From: Rotaria macrura
Taxonomy: Eukaryota; Rotifera; Eurotatoria; Philodinida; Philodinidae
Direction of reading: 5' to 3'
Length of the DNA stretch: 64,000 nucleotides
Assembly (NCBI GenBank): GCA_900239685.1
Contig: OENT01000019.1
Span: 326,439 to 390,438 of the forward strand
The first letter of the stretch is position 1. Each line of letters opens with the position of its first letter. The notes beneath the pieces were generated by a model. The model saw only the letters and a list, made by a program, of their open reading frames with translations. It was not told where the DNA came from and searched no databases. Both the position numbers and the translations under genes were made by a program. Shown here piece after piece: positions 40,801-54,359 of this stretch.

Positions 40801-43800
40801 TTATGTTGGTTCTCATTGGGATGGACCAAATGAATCGTTCATACCACTCAGCGATATTCCTATACTTGATTATACTTCAGAAAATAGAATGACATCGAAA
40901 CCTGACGGAAGCGATACATTTATATATGCATTAAAACAAAATTTATCGAAATTAATACAACTCTGTTCATCGATACCACGTCAAACAATTAAGAAATCAT
41001 TTTCATACAAACATTATCATCGTCATGTATCATCACAATTATTTCATGAGAGTTCAACTATTGAGTAAGAATAGGATTTGTTTCATAGAAAGATTTGTCG
41101 TTCTATGTGAGATGTTCTACAAGGTTATGCATGCCAACATATATAGACAATAATGATAAGAAGAGAACTAAGAATGAAAGCTTGGGAAATGAACAATGAC
41201 TAACCCGATAATGATTCTAATTGCGTTTGACAATAAATGCATGTTCTATGAAATAGAAAGGAAAAGAATGAATTCATTTATTCCAAGATATTCTTAAAAG
41301 ATTCTCTCAATAACAGAGATTGAAAAGAAAACTTCATTTAATTTCGTCAATGAAAGAATAATTTGGATAAGTATAGATAAGCATAATCTAACGACAAGGT
41401 CTGTTCTGGATTAGGATCGGGTCATGTTCCTCGTCAATTTGCCACAATCTTTATTAGTCCTTCATTACTGTCTCCATTGATATTATACGATGACATTGAT
41501 GAAAAAATTATCGAGTCATCATAGAACTAGGCAGTTGTCCTAGTCTAGATCAATTTAAATAAAAAACAAAGAAAAGCAGAAGAAGAACTTTCTCATGCTA
41601 ACATTATGCTTTTGTGTATATTGGATACTTGTAAATGAATAAATTTATCTATATCAATCAACATCAACGTTGTTATTGATAATAAATTAATACGGAGGGA
41701 GCGAATGTGGCATCATAACTATTAGAAATCAATCGATTGAAATCTGAATCAGTTAAAAAAGAATGATTTAATCACGTTTCATGAATGATCAATGAAGAAA
41801 GGGTATATCTTTTCATCACAGTTGATTTGCATATATATATATCTTGAAGAAGATTAAATAAGATATTATAGTCAATACAAACAAACGATATTCTATTATT
41901 CAAGGCATAGTTTTTAAGAATTGCACGCCACAAATATATTAATTTCGAAAATTCTTATTTTTGTTATCTTTTGCATTTTAGTACTTCAACTAGTTCAACT
42001 GATGATGAAGATTTACATGTAAATCATGGTGGTTGTTTTGGTGATTTTTATCTAGCTGATTCTGAAACTTCATTAATTGCAAATACAAAATTTTCTTCAT
42101 ACATTCAATATCGTAGTAGTCAAACAAATAATTGTACACACATATGTTCATTGAATACAACCGAATACAAATATCAATGTATATTTTGTTTAAATTCTCT
42201 ATATTATTCGTCGAATAAAAATGATGATTTATTTTTAATTCGAAATGGTTTAAGATTCATCAATGATGTTCAAAATCCACGTTATCTATTTCAAACCATC
42301 AATTATAAATGGTTAATAAAAACAAATTTAAATAACTATCTAGAATGGCAATTATTGATTAAAAATTTAGAAACGAATTCTTTTACAAAATTTTATTCAA
42401 CAATTTTTACGCGTCTGTCGTTTTGGTGGACTAGTGAAATATTTTCAACTTATGCCATAATGGAGCAATTACAACAGGAAAAATATTTTCTGATGGCTGT
42501 TAAATTTGTTGTTATATTTGTTTTCCTAACATTATTCACTGGTATTCTAGGAATATTTGTTACATTAACTATACTATTAAACTATGTTACTTGTATAGCT
42601 ATATTGACGTTATTTAATTATACATTGACTATTGAAAATTTATCTTATTTTATTATTTCGCTTATTTTTTGTTCACAATATTCAATACTCTATTCAATTA
42701 GGTAATTGTCATGTTTCTTTCATTGTTTTGTATTTAATATGTTTATGCTTAGTTCGTGTAGAAATCAACTAGCAGATTAAAAGAGAGAGAAAATTTCTCT
42801 TGAAAATTTACTTCAAGTATAAGTTCTATGAATCGTTGAGTACAAAATCAATTTCAATTTCTTAAATCATTGTTTTCTACGTACAGATCTCTATTATTAA
42901 AAATGTCAATTATCATTGAAAACTATATATGCCATGAATTTTTAGTTGAGGTTTCAGCGATGCATTCGATTATGAACAATTTAAAGATTGTTGTTATTTC
43001 TTTTATCCGCTTGATACTTTTTAGTGAGTCGAATTTCAATTTTAACAGCTAAATATCAACTCACAGAAGTCACACATTCGAGAGAAACGATATTCACTTT
43101 CTTCGTACATCATATCAAACGGAATATAATTTTTAGAGTATGATGACCCAAGCATTATGCTCGTTGTCGATCATGTAAATAAATAGAAACAATCTGTGCA
43201 AATAATTATTTGCAGTTTACATTAGATTTAATGAAACGATGATGGGAAGTAAAGAGAAAAAAAAAATTTTTACACATACGAACACACTCTTGAATGAGAA
43301 TACTTCGTAAAGTCAAAGATACTGCATGCCACAACATACATAATTGTATGTTCTACACATTATTAACAATTGAATCGTATTCTTTAGTATTCGTAGAGAA
43401 CTGTTTAGTCTTTCGCGAAAATTTAAAAGTAGCTTTTAACTATTCTCCAGAGAATCTTCTATCTTTCTACTCCCATTAATTCAATACATCACTTAATTTT
43501 GTATGAAAAGAACTTTTACACTGAAGAGTCATGACATACCTGCTTTTTTAAAATAAATATCAACTTTTATTTATGTCACAATAGTTAACTTACTCAGTAC
43601 TTTGATGTGAACACATTCGTATGAGCAATCATAAGAACATCAACATTAGTCGAGGTACTGTATGTCAATGTTTTCTTCATATTTATCAATACATCAACGA
43701 GGTTAAAAAATCTTTTTTGTTAAATAGTTACGCAACGTTATCTATCCATGGAAACACTCCAAGTATTTCTCTATAATAAATATTAAAATTCTACGACTAT

Positions 43801-45994
43801 TGCCTTTTTTTGAATTCATGAAAAATCATCAGACGCTTTTTGTTTTTCATATTGTATTCATTTAGAATTCAAATCGATCCACATGATTACATTTTCAACA
43901 TTTACAAATTAATTCTATTTTTACATTGAAACGAAAAACTTGTTAGCACTGCTTGTTCAGGGTTGAAATTTGTAGCATATATGGTTTTTTCAACCTCATT
44001 ATACTAATGCAAAACACACAAAGCGCATGTTTTGCAAGGATGCACAGTTACCAGGCGAACAATTCTTTTCATCTGTTTCTGCATGGCGAACCTAAAATCT
44101 TTTTCTCTAATTAATTTTGTCTTATTGTTTTTTTCCGATAGTTATTATTCTAACCGTTCCTTTAACTCATAAATCACTCAATCCTACGTATAATTTTCAT
44201 ACACTCACAGAGAATTTCGAAGCATAGATGATAAATTGAAAAATACTAATAGTGATCATGTCCTAAATATAGAATTTCATCGGGTCATTCTTTTTTCTAA
44301 TGTCCATCATACTATGTCAAGAAGAAATGAATTTATCATTAATGAATACTTACAAGTTCCAAAATAACACTATTTGAATTCAGCATAACTTGATCTCTTA
44401 AGTTTGGTATACTAACAATATTAGCATTGACAGAAAGTAAAATACATTATGATTCGATACGCACGACGTTAGCACTAATTCTCAATCTGATTTTGGCAAA
44501 CAGAACTATAACTCAACTTTACACTAAGATAGTTTAAAATTTCTAGTTAATAATCCTTGTTATCTATGATGTATCTGTGTACAGAGACAAAAAAAAATCA
44601 TCATAGCTTTATCTCAATCATGTTCTGTCTGATTAAGATTTACACGGTTCTAGAACGGTAGTGAAAATCTTATCGTTCGACAGTTATTTTCATTTGATAC
44701 AACATTCTCAGATATAAATCAAACAATTTTAATATTCGATGTATCACACTTTTCGTTTCAACCAAATTAGCTTCGAACTATCTAAAATTTCATTATTGAA
44801 ACATAAATTTTATAGTTTCTTTTCGAATATTTTTTTAGTTACAAATTAGCACCAACATTCTTTTTTCAACGTGAAAATCGTACGATGCATTCGTTGGATC
44901 AATTGTGCACAACACTATTTCAATACACATTTTCAATAATAATTATTTGTTGTCCTTGTCTATTTTCATCATTACCCTACCTATCGAAAACAGCTATGAT
45001 TTATATTATATCGTCGACTACTAGTTTTATCTATTCAACATTATTTCTTCAATCCCTTCTTTGCTTCTTTGGTCCAGCTGAACATACATGTGTTTTAGTA
45101 CGATGGCGTCTAACATTTACGCGTAATTTAAATTTACATACGAATAGTAATAATAATGATTCATTATTACGAAGTACATCAAACAGTATTCAACGACGGC
45201 ATCATCGTACATCAACATCATCACATTTTGCATCATCGTATTTTTCACAAATATTTACCAATTCAACTTATTTTGAAAGTGAATACGGTGTGCAGAATGA
45301 CAACTTAACCGTAGGATCACGACGACGTGAAAGTTCACGTAATCATCCAACTTCATATTTAATCAAACGTAGTTCATTACTAACTGGTGAACTAATTGAA
45401 TTGTACACGCCGCGTGCTAGTCTTTCACCACATCCATATAATTTCAATCATCATCGTCATACACGACAGCCATCGGTTGTACGCGGTATGTCGTCAGTAA
45501 CTTCAACGCGACCACTCTATATCTCTCCGTCAATATCACCCTATTCACAATTAAGTATACATTCACAAATTCCTAGTCGGCAACGTTCACCATCTCCACA
45601 TATTATTAATGCATCACGTTCTCCATCACCTCAAATTACGCGATCATCACGCTCAACATCACCAAATTCATCCGTACCATCAACAACAACTACAAGAATG
45701 CTTCGACCATGTAATTCAGCACCTCGTCTTCATGTACCTATACATCGAACACAAGTAACAAGTATGAAACCGAATGAAATACTTTTCGAAGAAGCTCCTA
45801 TAGCAATCTTAAAACAAAAAACTACTACGATTATTCAACGCCAGGATGCTATATCATCGATATATGATATTGAAGAGTCGCCAACGATAAAAGATTCACC
45901 ATTATCAGCTGCTACACGAAGAAATATGTTAAAAGAAACTGCAGTTATCTCAGAGGATGGTCCTGTTTGGCTTAAACGATCGAATAGTAGTTAA
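37803..45994 (+). CDS. Divergent Dispatched-like RND transporter (5' end missing)
   Basis: Exons recognised: 37803-37910, 38077-38161, 38239-38397, 38451-39321, 40497-41064, 41982-42701, 44839-45994. Dispatched proteins are 12-TM RND-family transporters that release lipid-modified Hedgehog. Support: GFQAHGTKRSDEYRK matches the GF..RGT motif after TM1; an ectodomain with paired cysteines (CCQLIGP) follows; two multi-TM blocks flank a second extracellular domain; and SYKLAPTFFFQRENR then LFLQSLLCFFGP sit where the family has similar motifs. The last ~250 residues are Ser/Arg/His-rich and probably disordered. Odd points: the TM4 GxxxDD equivalent reads LILIDSFLWY, keeping one Asp, and the TM10 GFSxDY equivalent reads IFCSQYSIL, losing its Asp. 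The 38397/38451 join does not keep phase, and TM1 is not found. The exon 41982-42701 to 44839 join is in phase and recreates SISYKLAP. Intron bodies 39322-40496, 41065-41981 and 42702-44838 hold no recognised gene. Confidence 0.6.
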
Positions 45995-47425
45995 CTTCAT
46001 TCTAGTCATTCGTTATGATTATCAATCGCTCGATTGATGTATATAAATTCGATGAATTTGACTGTTCGTTTTCTTTTTATTTGTATATGAACAGTATTTA
46101 TTGTAATCCTGTGTTGTTATGATTTCTATATGTGTACGTGTGATCTTTTCTATCAGATAATTATTAATTTACATACGTATATATATATATATATATATAT
46201 AAACATATATATATATATATATATATTGTGTAGGTGAAATATGATCATAATTTTCAATTTATTCATTTTGAAAAGATTACAACTCATTTTGTTTTTACTA
46301 TCTAGGTTATTATCATATTTATATATTCTAGATTTGACCATATTATTTTGTTTGCTTATCTGTACTGTCAATTTGTTTTCTTTTTCTTAAGAAAAAAAGG
46401 GAGAAATAAAACTACTAGAGAATTTTGGTCGAGCAAGAGAATTTTTTTATTTTATTTTTACTGGAGAATAATATATCTGATTTAGATAATACAAATATGG
46501 AGCATCCAGTAATATCAGATCCATGCTGATTGATATTGTTTCAAGTGAATAAAAACAATGAGTAAACTGTTTTGTTAAAATAAAAAGCTAAGTCACGAAT
46601 TTCAGTCAAGATGACATTGAAAGTAAATATTGTTTTAAAGAAAATTCTGGGACCATCTTGATTATGCTTAGTAAGGATATAGAAATAATTTACATTGCGT
46701 TAACTTTTCAAGTTGAGACATAACACTGCTCAATGCAATTAAGAAATATAGAACTTCAACCAAGTGTTATTTTGTTGTTTATAATACGATGAATTTGATT
46801 GGTAATAATGAAATGACTCAAAGCAATCGATGGTTACTAGGCTGAGTGATTTCAAAATAAATGCTAACATCAAACTAGTAAAATTTTATAATTTAACCTA
46901 GTTATCTTACTTGTAAAATAACATCATCATGAACCGTGCAACCTTCATTCATTTTTCTTTTCCTGGTCAATTTATTATTTTTCCTTTAAAATATCAAAAA
47001 CTAAATCATGTATAACTATCGCAGTTCTATTTGATATTGAAGAAAAAGTTCATGAACTTTTTGGACCATTTTTCTTTTTTATATCATTGCCAAGTGTTTT
47101 CTGAGTATCACCTATTTGTGGTTATTAATAGGCAAACTATTTTGATGTACATGTTCGAATAAATTACTTATTTTCATCGAACCTAATTCAAATAGACGTA
47201 CCAAGTAAAGATCATTTTACTACATAATTCACAAAGTATCTTATTATTCTTTTTACTCTGATAAATTGACTAGCTTCATCTTTTGAACAATCTGTTTCAT
47301 AAGCATACTTCAGATTAATATATTTTCTCAACTAGATATATCATGCATTTACAATTGACAACCCAATATAATCAATTAAAAGTCAGTGTTTTTCGTTGAA
47401 ATACATTAACTAATGAAATTCGTGT
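45995..47425. other. Intergenic, no gene recognised
   Basis: The spacer between the converging Dispatched-like gene and first EF-hand gene. It contains the TA microsatellite and otherwise AT-rich sequence. Confidence 0.5.
46179..46226. repeat. (TA)n microsatellite
   Basis: About 22 TA units interrupted once by AAACA. Confidence 0.9.
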
Positions 47426-48393
47426 TTATATTACTGCGGCGGCCATAACCAATTGTGTTATGATGCTCATCAGCGCAATAAAATCTCGAAATTGAAGTGT
47501 ACCATCATGGTTTGAATCAATCATGTCGAATAATGTTTTAGCTACGTATTCGCTTAGAAATCCAAGACCCATCTCTTGAAGCAAAATTTCTACATCTTCA
47601 ACTGTGATTTCCCCATCATTATTTTTATCGAATGTTTTCCACTAATAAAGGAAAATTAAACAGTCAATACTAGAAAGAATAGAAAGAAATAGAACGATAA
47701 ACTTACAAGAAAATACATTTGCTTGACATTACCAAGCATGCCAACTTTATTTTCAACGGTACTCGACGGTTTGACTTCATTCGAAACATTATAGCCATGT
47801 TCGGAGAGTACTTTTTGAGCAGCATTTAAATATGTATTAACTCGACCTTTGGAACTATTCGCATTTCCAATTGGCTCATGCATACTTTTTGAAACAAAGC
47901 CTTGTAGCCAATCATCTAAAGATTTTGGAGGTGGCTGTTCACCAAGACTGTGCGACCAATGATGAAGCCATGTATTTATATCACCTGTTACAGCATCATG
48001 ATCATTTGTAGGGATTGCTGTTTCTGAAAATGAATTGTTAATCGGTGGATTCATATCACTAGGTATCATAATTTTCATCCAATTTCTCAAATCTGTTGTT
48101 GGTGGTGGTTTGTGTGACTCTTGCTGTTTATGTAATAGTGGAGGCTCTGTATCATCGAGACGAAGTCGTAAACCTCTGATCCAGTTGGAAATATCGGCTG
48201 ATGCAGATATGGGGTCATCTTTATCTTCTTGATTTGTATCGGATTGTTGAAATTCTTCTATCATTAATTCTTCTGTTTCTTGATGAAATTGTTTTACATA
48301 TTGTTGAACATCTGAAATACCAGCATTAGATAACATTAGATCAAGTAGACCATTATCAACATGTATTTGAGTTAGATTTGCTAATGTTTCCAT
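47426..48393 (-). CDS. EF-hand protein with DLxxW repeats, paralogue A
   Basis: Exons 48393-47707 and 47641-47426 join in phase to 300 residues. The N-terminus has a helical GISDVQQYVKQFHQETEEL block. The middle has repeated segments of the form D-(L/I)-x2-W (ADISNWIRGL, DLRNWMKIM, DINTWLHHW, SLDDWLQGF) separated by PPP-containing linkers. The second exon encodes a C-terminal EF-hand pair with loops DKNNDGEITVED and DSNHDGTLQFRD, both with canonical acidic ligands, so calcium binding is likely. No signal peptide is present, so it is probably cytoplasmic. I know no named family with this architecture. Its closest relatives are the two genes at 61-63 kb. Confidence 0.8.
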
Positions 48394-50611
48394 TATTTTG
48401 TTGATGAATAAGAGACAAAACTAATGAAACGATTGGTGTACGTATCTGAAGGCTCTTGGTTCTTTCACAGTTATAGGTGATAAAAGGATGGCTTATACCT
48501 GCACGTGATATGCTTCATATACGACGAGAAAAGAATAACAAGCAAAAAAAAATAATATATGAATCAACTATGAATGTAACGAGTCATCAACCTCCTTGAA
48601 CGATTCATACATTTGATTGATTTACTCAGTAAACAATCAACAAAACATAGTATGTATAGATTGCAGGATCTATAAATTAAAACAAATGATTTACCATAGC
48701 ATACTTGGACAAGCATAACAAATTCATATTATGTCATCATACTTATCATGTCATGAATTACTTGAGTCATTTCGCTTCATCGCCAATTAAAATGCAATAA
48801 AAGTGAACATGAGAAATTTTCAAAGACTTAGTCGAGAGTCTTACTTATTCAACATGGTGTATCGCAATAACAGCACTAATGAAAACTTCTCAGTCTTTTA
48901 CATCGAGCAATATTGTAATTATCATATTTTCGATGTTCATTTGTGGCTAATTGATATTAATTTTACACCTGTGGTACGAAAACTATTTGCTAAAAATGAA
49001 GTCTTTTGTCAACGGAGCCTGCTAGTTTACGACACACCGGGGATTATCAGCTATGTAACACATAGTGCTTGTAATAAGATTTTACATTGCTTTTTATGAA
49101 TTGTATTATGTATGAACTCATATTGATTATTAATTATCTGTTACAGATTCTAAAGTTTCGTCTAGATATTTATTCTTTGATTTCATATAAGATTATCATG
49201 GAGAATTGACTTCAACAGAAAATCCATCTTTTACAGAAAATGATTATACTCAGTAGACATTAATAATGTAGTCATGATATAAATTAAAAGGGTTATTTTA
49301 TGTATCCAACTTTTATTCAAACATCATATTAGGAATTCAAATGACTATTGTAATTTCACACATTAGAACATCATCAATAATTTTAGAAAGATATAAAAGA
49401 AAATACGTCAAGGTTTCAACAGACTATTTCTATCGATATGTAAAAATATCTAGATTTTAAATCAAAATTATACGGTATGAAAATGTTAACCTGTCAGAAT
49501 GTAACAGTAATTTAAAAAGAATGGAGAAAAATTTGCATACATTTCGATTGAGTCATTCTGCACTATTGACATTTGAATACTAGAAAGGTCTACACATTTA
49601 CTGTCTTCAATAGATATTGACAAAGAGAATCCTCGAATCTCGATAATAATTTTTCTCTCGCAAATTTCTAAACTGAATCGTATTCGAATTTTAACAAAAA
49701 TTAGAAGATTATATTTCAAAAACCTGTAAAAATCGAACTCAATCATTGATTTTCGTTGAAAAACTTCAAAGAATCGCTCAAGTTGTAGGTACAAATCTTA
49801 GAACAAGAAAATATCTTCATAGATTCAGTCTGATCCTGAAATGCTTATGGTAAATGAATCTTGATAATAATTCGTGAAAATCATTTCGAAATTCAGACTA
49901 CGTAAGCAAATGATCTCTTGCATGCTTGGTGGAACAAAAAGGCATTCTATCAAGATATCCAACGTATTTCTTTAGAAAACACAATCGTATTCAATTGCAA
50001 AGCATCAGGTACACGGATGTATCCTATATTCGGCAGCCATCAATCGGTCTAAGCTGCGCCAGAGGCAACTGTCTACGTTCTAACAGAATATAAGAGCAAT
50101 GTGCAATCAAAACTAGTTTAACATCGATTTCAAATATCGGGAAGTTTAGCCGACAATATTCATCTATAGTAGCGTTTGATAAAAATCTTCCATTGAAATA
50201 CGACTTATATGTGCCAAGATCGATCGACCGACCGACCAACAACGGTATCTTGGTTTTACCTAATTCATCTTATCAAACATACGCTGTTTAAATCACGAAT
50301 CAAAGCAACAAAACTAGTTCGATTCGATAAAAGAAAGAAAAAACAGTATACTTAAAGAAAGACTCAAATGAATACATGGAAAGTTTCCTATGATATGCCA
50401 CACTATCGAAAAATATCTTCTACACTGCTGATATTGATTTTAGTCAATAAATAAAGTATATGAACTTCGTACAAGTTAACAAAGAACTTTAAATTAAAAA
50501 AAACAAAGTGAGATTATTATAGATGTCGATAAACAGCCATTAACATTTTGGATTCATTCGTGTTTGATTGTAAGATTAATAAGGTCGCTAGTTATAATTT
50601 ACACTTCATTG
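48394..50611. other. Intergenic, no gene recognised
   Basis: Upstream of paralogue A. Open frames at 48803-49099 (+), 49486-49794 (-) and 50024-50242 (-) have no signature or splice context and are treated as chance. Confidence 0.45.
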
Positions 50612-50929
50612 CTATATTGCTTGCTTTTTGAAACAGAGATACGTTCTTTTGTAACTATCCCATACTATATTGATCTGGTACATCTCACTCGAAATTTTGC
50701 TGGACACTTCAGTGTTGCAATAGCACATTTGATTACATCGCTTGATCCAAAATCTAAGAATGTTCAAAACAATAACCAAAGTATTTGGACAAGAAATAGA
50801 ATCTTGCTTACATTCTTTACATTCTTTTTCTGTGAATGGACCTGATTGATAATTCAAAAAGCACGACGAAATATTGATCGCCATGAGTAAGATTAAGATA
50901 ACCATAGCGAATTGAAAACGGAATTTCAT
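50612..50929 (-). CDS. Small secreted cysteine-containing protein
   Basis: An intronless ORF of 105 residues with a strong signal peptide (FAMVILILLMAINISSC) followed by cysteines in KECKEC, ISC, KRC and QMCYC contexts. A TATA box sits at the right distance upstream. The cysteine pattern does not match a family I know. The C-terminal third lacks clear features except one further Cys, so the true end may be at an unrecognised splice site. Confidence 0.45.
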   Translation of the reverse strand: MKFRFQFAMVILILLMAINISSCFLNYQSGPFTEKECKECKQDSISCPNTLVIVLNILRFWIKRCNQMCYCNTEVSSKISSEMYQINIVWDSYKRTYLCFKKQAI

Positions 50930-50967
50930 CTTTGGATATTAAGTACTCTGATAAAATACTGTCAAGC

Positions 50968-50976
50968 TTTTTATAG
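50968..50976 (-). promoter_or_regulatory. TATA box of the small secreted protein
   Basis: The minus strand reads TATAAAAAG about 40 bases upstream of the ATG at 50929. Confidence 0.55.
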
Positions 50977-53300
50977 ATGAAAAATATCTAACACGAAAAA
51001 AAAGAACCATATCATAGTTTTTATGGAATGGACTTTGAAAGTAAATCTTTTTCGAGTCATGTATATTCTGCGCAATAGTAAAAACATGACTAATTTTTTT
51101 CACGTTTAGAAACGTTTTGTACTTTGTGCAACCTCACACACCCTATCCTCTTTCAGCTGCTGTGCTTGGTTTCTCTGAATACATGCAAAATCATTTCGTC
51201 ACTTACTTCATTGGAAATTTCCAAATCGTGTCATGCACATAAAGTACATATCTTAATTTAGGCAACTTAACACATATGTACACATGATTATATGCCTCAT
51301 ACATTTATTTAAAAACTCAGTAAAACTCTAGAACGAAAAAAATGGTGCAATCGAATTAAAATGACGTTGTTTTCCCCCGAAGTACAAAATTGATAAACTA
51401 GGAATTGGCCGTAAGCCAAAATTTTACTACGTAACAACTATTACTCACCATAAGAGAAATATAAGGGAGCATTTAGAATTAATTGGTCGCGTTGACATTG
51501 GGGACATCCACGTTGAATTCCGTGCGTGTTACTTTAGTATTCATAATAAATAGTTCAAATATTGTCCCTAGAATTTTCACTATAGCCTGTGAAAAATTAC
51601 TAAGTATATTCTGCTGAAGTTCATCGAGATAAAATTGCAATATAGAAGAATTTATCACCATATGGAAGGAAAATTTAGATTTTCTTGTTCACCTCTGACG
51701 TAAAAAAGCAGCAAGAAAATTTTTAATTCTCATTTTAAGAGTAATACTTCTCGATGAATGTTTATTTTTATTCGAACCCACTTTGATTCATTGTTGAATG
51801 TGAAGTTCTGATATGTTTCATCATTGAATAAAGACTAAGACAAAACAACAAAGTTTCCTCATACGTATTGCTTACACTAGAGTCGTCTCTAGAAATTGAA
51901 TCTTCTGGCATTTTTTTCAGAGGCAAAATTACTTATTCATAGGCAAAAAAATATTAATATCGATAGTCCACTTCGAATGTCGTCATAACAAAAGCCATTA
52001 GTGTACAAGTGTTTTCTACGAACAAGCGAAAATCAATTCGATGTTCCTCTTACTCAATTAATGCAAAAGAATATTCCAACACAATTTTTAATGAAAGGAA
52101 ACTAGGCGTAAGCATCATTACGACTAAAAAATCATGAAATACAGTGTCTACCTTGCTTTTAGAATTTAGGATCAGACATAAGATCAAGGCATCAATCTTA
52201 AATGAAAATATCGTTTTTCTTAATGTTTTCATACTGCTAACATCTCATCTACAAACATATGAGAATAATTCTATGTATATTTTGTCTACACTACATCATC
52301 AGTACAACTTTTACTTACATGATATGCATGATTTACTTGTCTTTTACTCATTGGACATTCAAAATGGTAGTTGATAAATCATTGATTGGAATGAGTAAGT
52401 ATTCGACTCATTTGATGCAACCTGATTAAAACGTAAGAGTCATATCATTCATATGAATAATGCAGTGGGATAGTAGAAAACGATAGCTGCACAAATAACA
52501 AATGAATAATTAGTTTTATTTTGCTATTATATGTACATACATATTTCACTATTCACGGTACATAGTTCTCTGTGAGACATGAGTCTTGCGACCAACCTGT
52601 ATTGCAAGTTGTCAGAAAAACTGAATACTCTTTCTCTCCCGATTCTTTAGCAATAACTTTCTACACTAATGATACATCCCAAGTAAACTAAGAAGAATCC
52701 AGTACTACTAAAGTACCTGTGGCAATCGTTAATGAACAAATAGTAGCTTTGAAAATCGATCAAACCGAAATAATCGAAACATAAACAGAAAGAATGAAAA
52801 ATAGATGATTGAATCCAATCTAAAAACTTCAGGGCACGATGAAGAGATTAGTGTCGTTGCATGATCTGAATCAATAAAAACATTGATACTTATCTTTATC
52901 GTTGTTTCTTTAAATAGTTTTAAAAATACTCGTTACAATTTATATCTTTGATAAGATTTAGAAACAACACTGAGATTCAAAACACACTAAAACTGAACTG
53001 AATTCAAATCATTATTTTGAAAAAGTTTTCAACTGAGTCAATTTTCAAGAAAACAACTAATAATTTAATTCTATATCATCCCATGTTTTTCGTTTCACAA
53101 CAATAAAACTATCGCTAGTGTTGATGAATTACTCGTTCATCATTTATATGCAGTTTCATTTTGCGCGTGCGAGAGGATAGGACAATCAGCCTAGGGTGTA
53201 TAGACGCTAGTGGAAGGTAGATGTACATCTTTACAATCTGTTCAACTACTCCAACTAAAGCGCTCGATACATTAGAGGACCCCACTCCCTCCCATGTGTT
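50977..53300. other. Intergenic, no gene recognised
   Basis: AT-rich; short frames at 51479-51661 and 52050-52374 show no signature. The right end (from about 53160) becomes less AT-rich and leads into the CG-rich repeat block. Confidence 0.45.
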
Positions 53301-53301
53301 T

Positions 53302-54110
53302 CATTACGATGAAACTGCGATCGCACTGTGACCCGTAATTACGGAAAATTGCGACGTAGTTACGCGTTACTACGATAAAAAAATCGCAGTTACGCAAAAG
53401 TGCGTCCCAGTTTTTCGCAGTAATGGGTCACAGTTGCGTCGCAATTGATACGAAAGATGACATAGATTGGATTTTCACTTTATTTGTATTTTTATTGTGA
53501 ATTTAAAAAATTTTTGTGTACAAAAAATAAAAAACTACAAATTATACAATCAAAATTTTTATAGAAAATTTTAAAAAAATTAATTCACAAAAAAAACAAT
53601 TTTAAAAATTAAAGAAAATTGATGCTTGGAAAAATCAAAAACTTAGCATCTAAAAATATTTTTTAACTTTTAATAGACAAAAAAAATTAATTTAAAAAAT
53701 TTTAAATAATTTAAGAAAAAAGTTTGAAAAATAGAAAAACTAAAAAAGTTCAAATCGAGAAACATTTTCAAAAAAATTTAAATATTCGTTCTGCTGTTTA
53801 AAGTAGAGTGACTAAATGAATGAGAATGTGACGAGCATTGCTAATTATACTTATTTACTGTGGCTAAGTATTAGTGTTCCAGTGTGACCAATTATAAATA
53901 AGGAAGAATCATTTATAATTGATCAGTTACCTTTACAAAGGATCGTACGATGCGATCACTCGGGCGCAGTTACGTTGTTCTGCGTCACAGTAAGCGTAGT
54001 TTCCTATAGAGACCTTCACTACGATGAATGCGGCATAGTTACGCAAAACTGCGACGTAATTCTGCCTCTACGCGTAACTGCGGCTCAGTTGCTAAAAAAA
54101 AGGCGACATG
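53302..54110. repeat. Paired CG-rich repeat blocks flanking an AT-rich core
   Basis: Two blocks, about 53302-53450 and 53941-54093, are full of GTTACGC, TGCGACGTA and CGCAGTTACG variants in both orientations and are strikingly CpG-rich against the background. They share TTCA.TACGATGAA as a direct copy. The left block also folds on itself (ACTGTGACCC near 53324 against GGGTCACAGT near 53424). Between them about 490 bp is extremely A/T-rich with no ORF. This could be a non-autonomous transposon with complex ends or a decayed satellite. Confidence 0.55.
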
Positions 54111-54359
54111 GCCCGAGTCTTCAATTTTGTCTTATCGTCTACAAATTGCAAGGGGGTCTTCTATTATGTCCTTTAAAAGAAAACTATTTTCTCATGTTAT
54201 ACTCAACTATGTAGTTTCTATAAAAAATCTTTTTACGTACTGCTATTGATTTAAAAGGAATACAGGACTTTTTTAATGCTAATACAGACAACAAAAGTCA
54301 ATAATCTATAATAAAAGAACATTTCACAAAACTAACATGTTTATTATAAAATGTAAAAG

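Noticed and set aside
42887..43023. Open stretch with acceptor and donor, first taken as an exon of the Dispatched-like gene
   Set aside because: It does not keep phase with the last exon, whereas skipping it joins 42701 to 44839 in phase and recreates the expected SYKLAP context.
48489..48500. GGCTTATACC resembling the start of the bdelloid spliced leader
   Set aside because: Only the first few bases agree; the rest of the leader and a donor site are absent.
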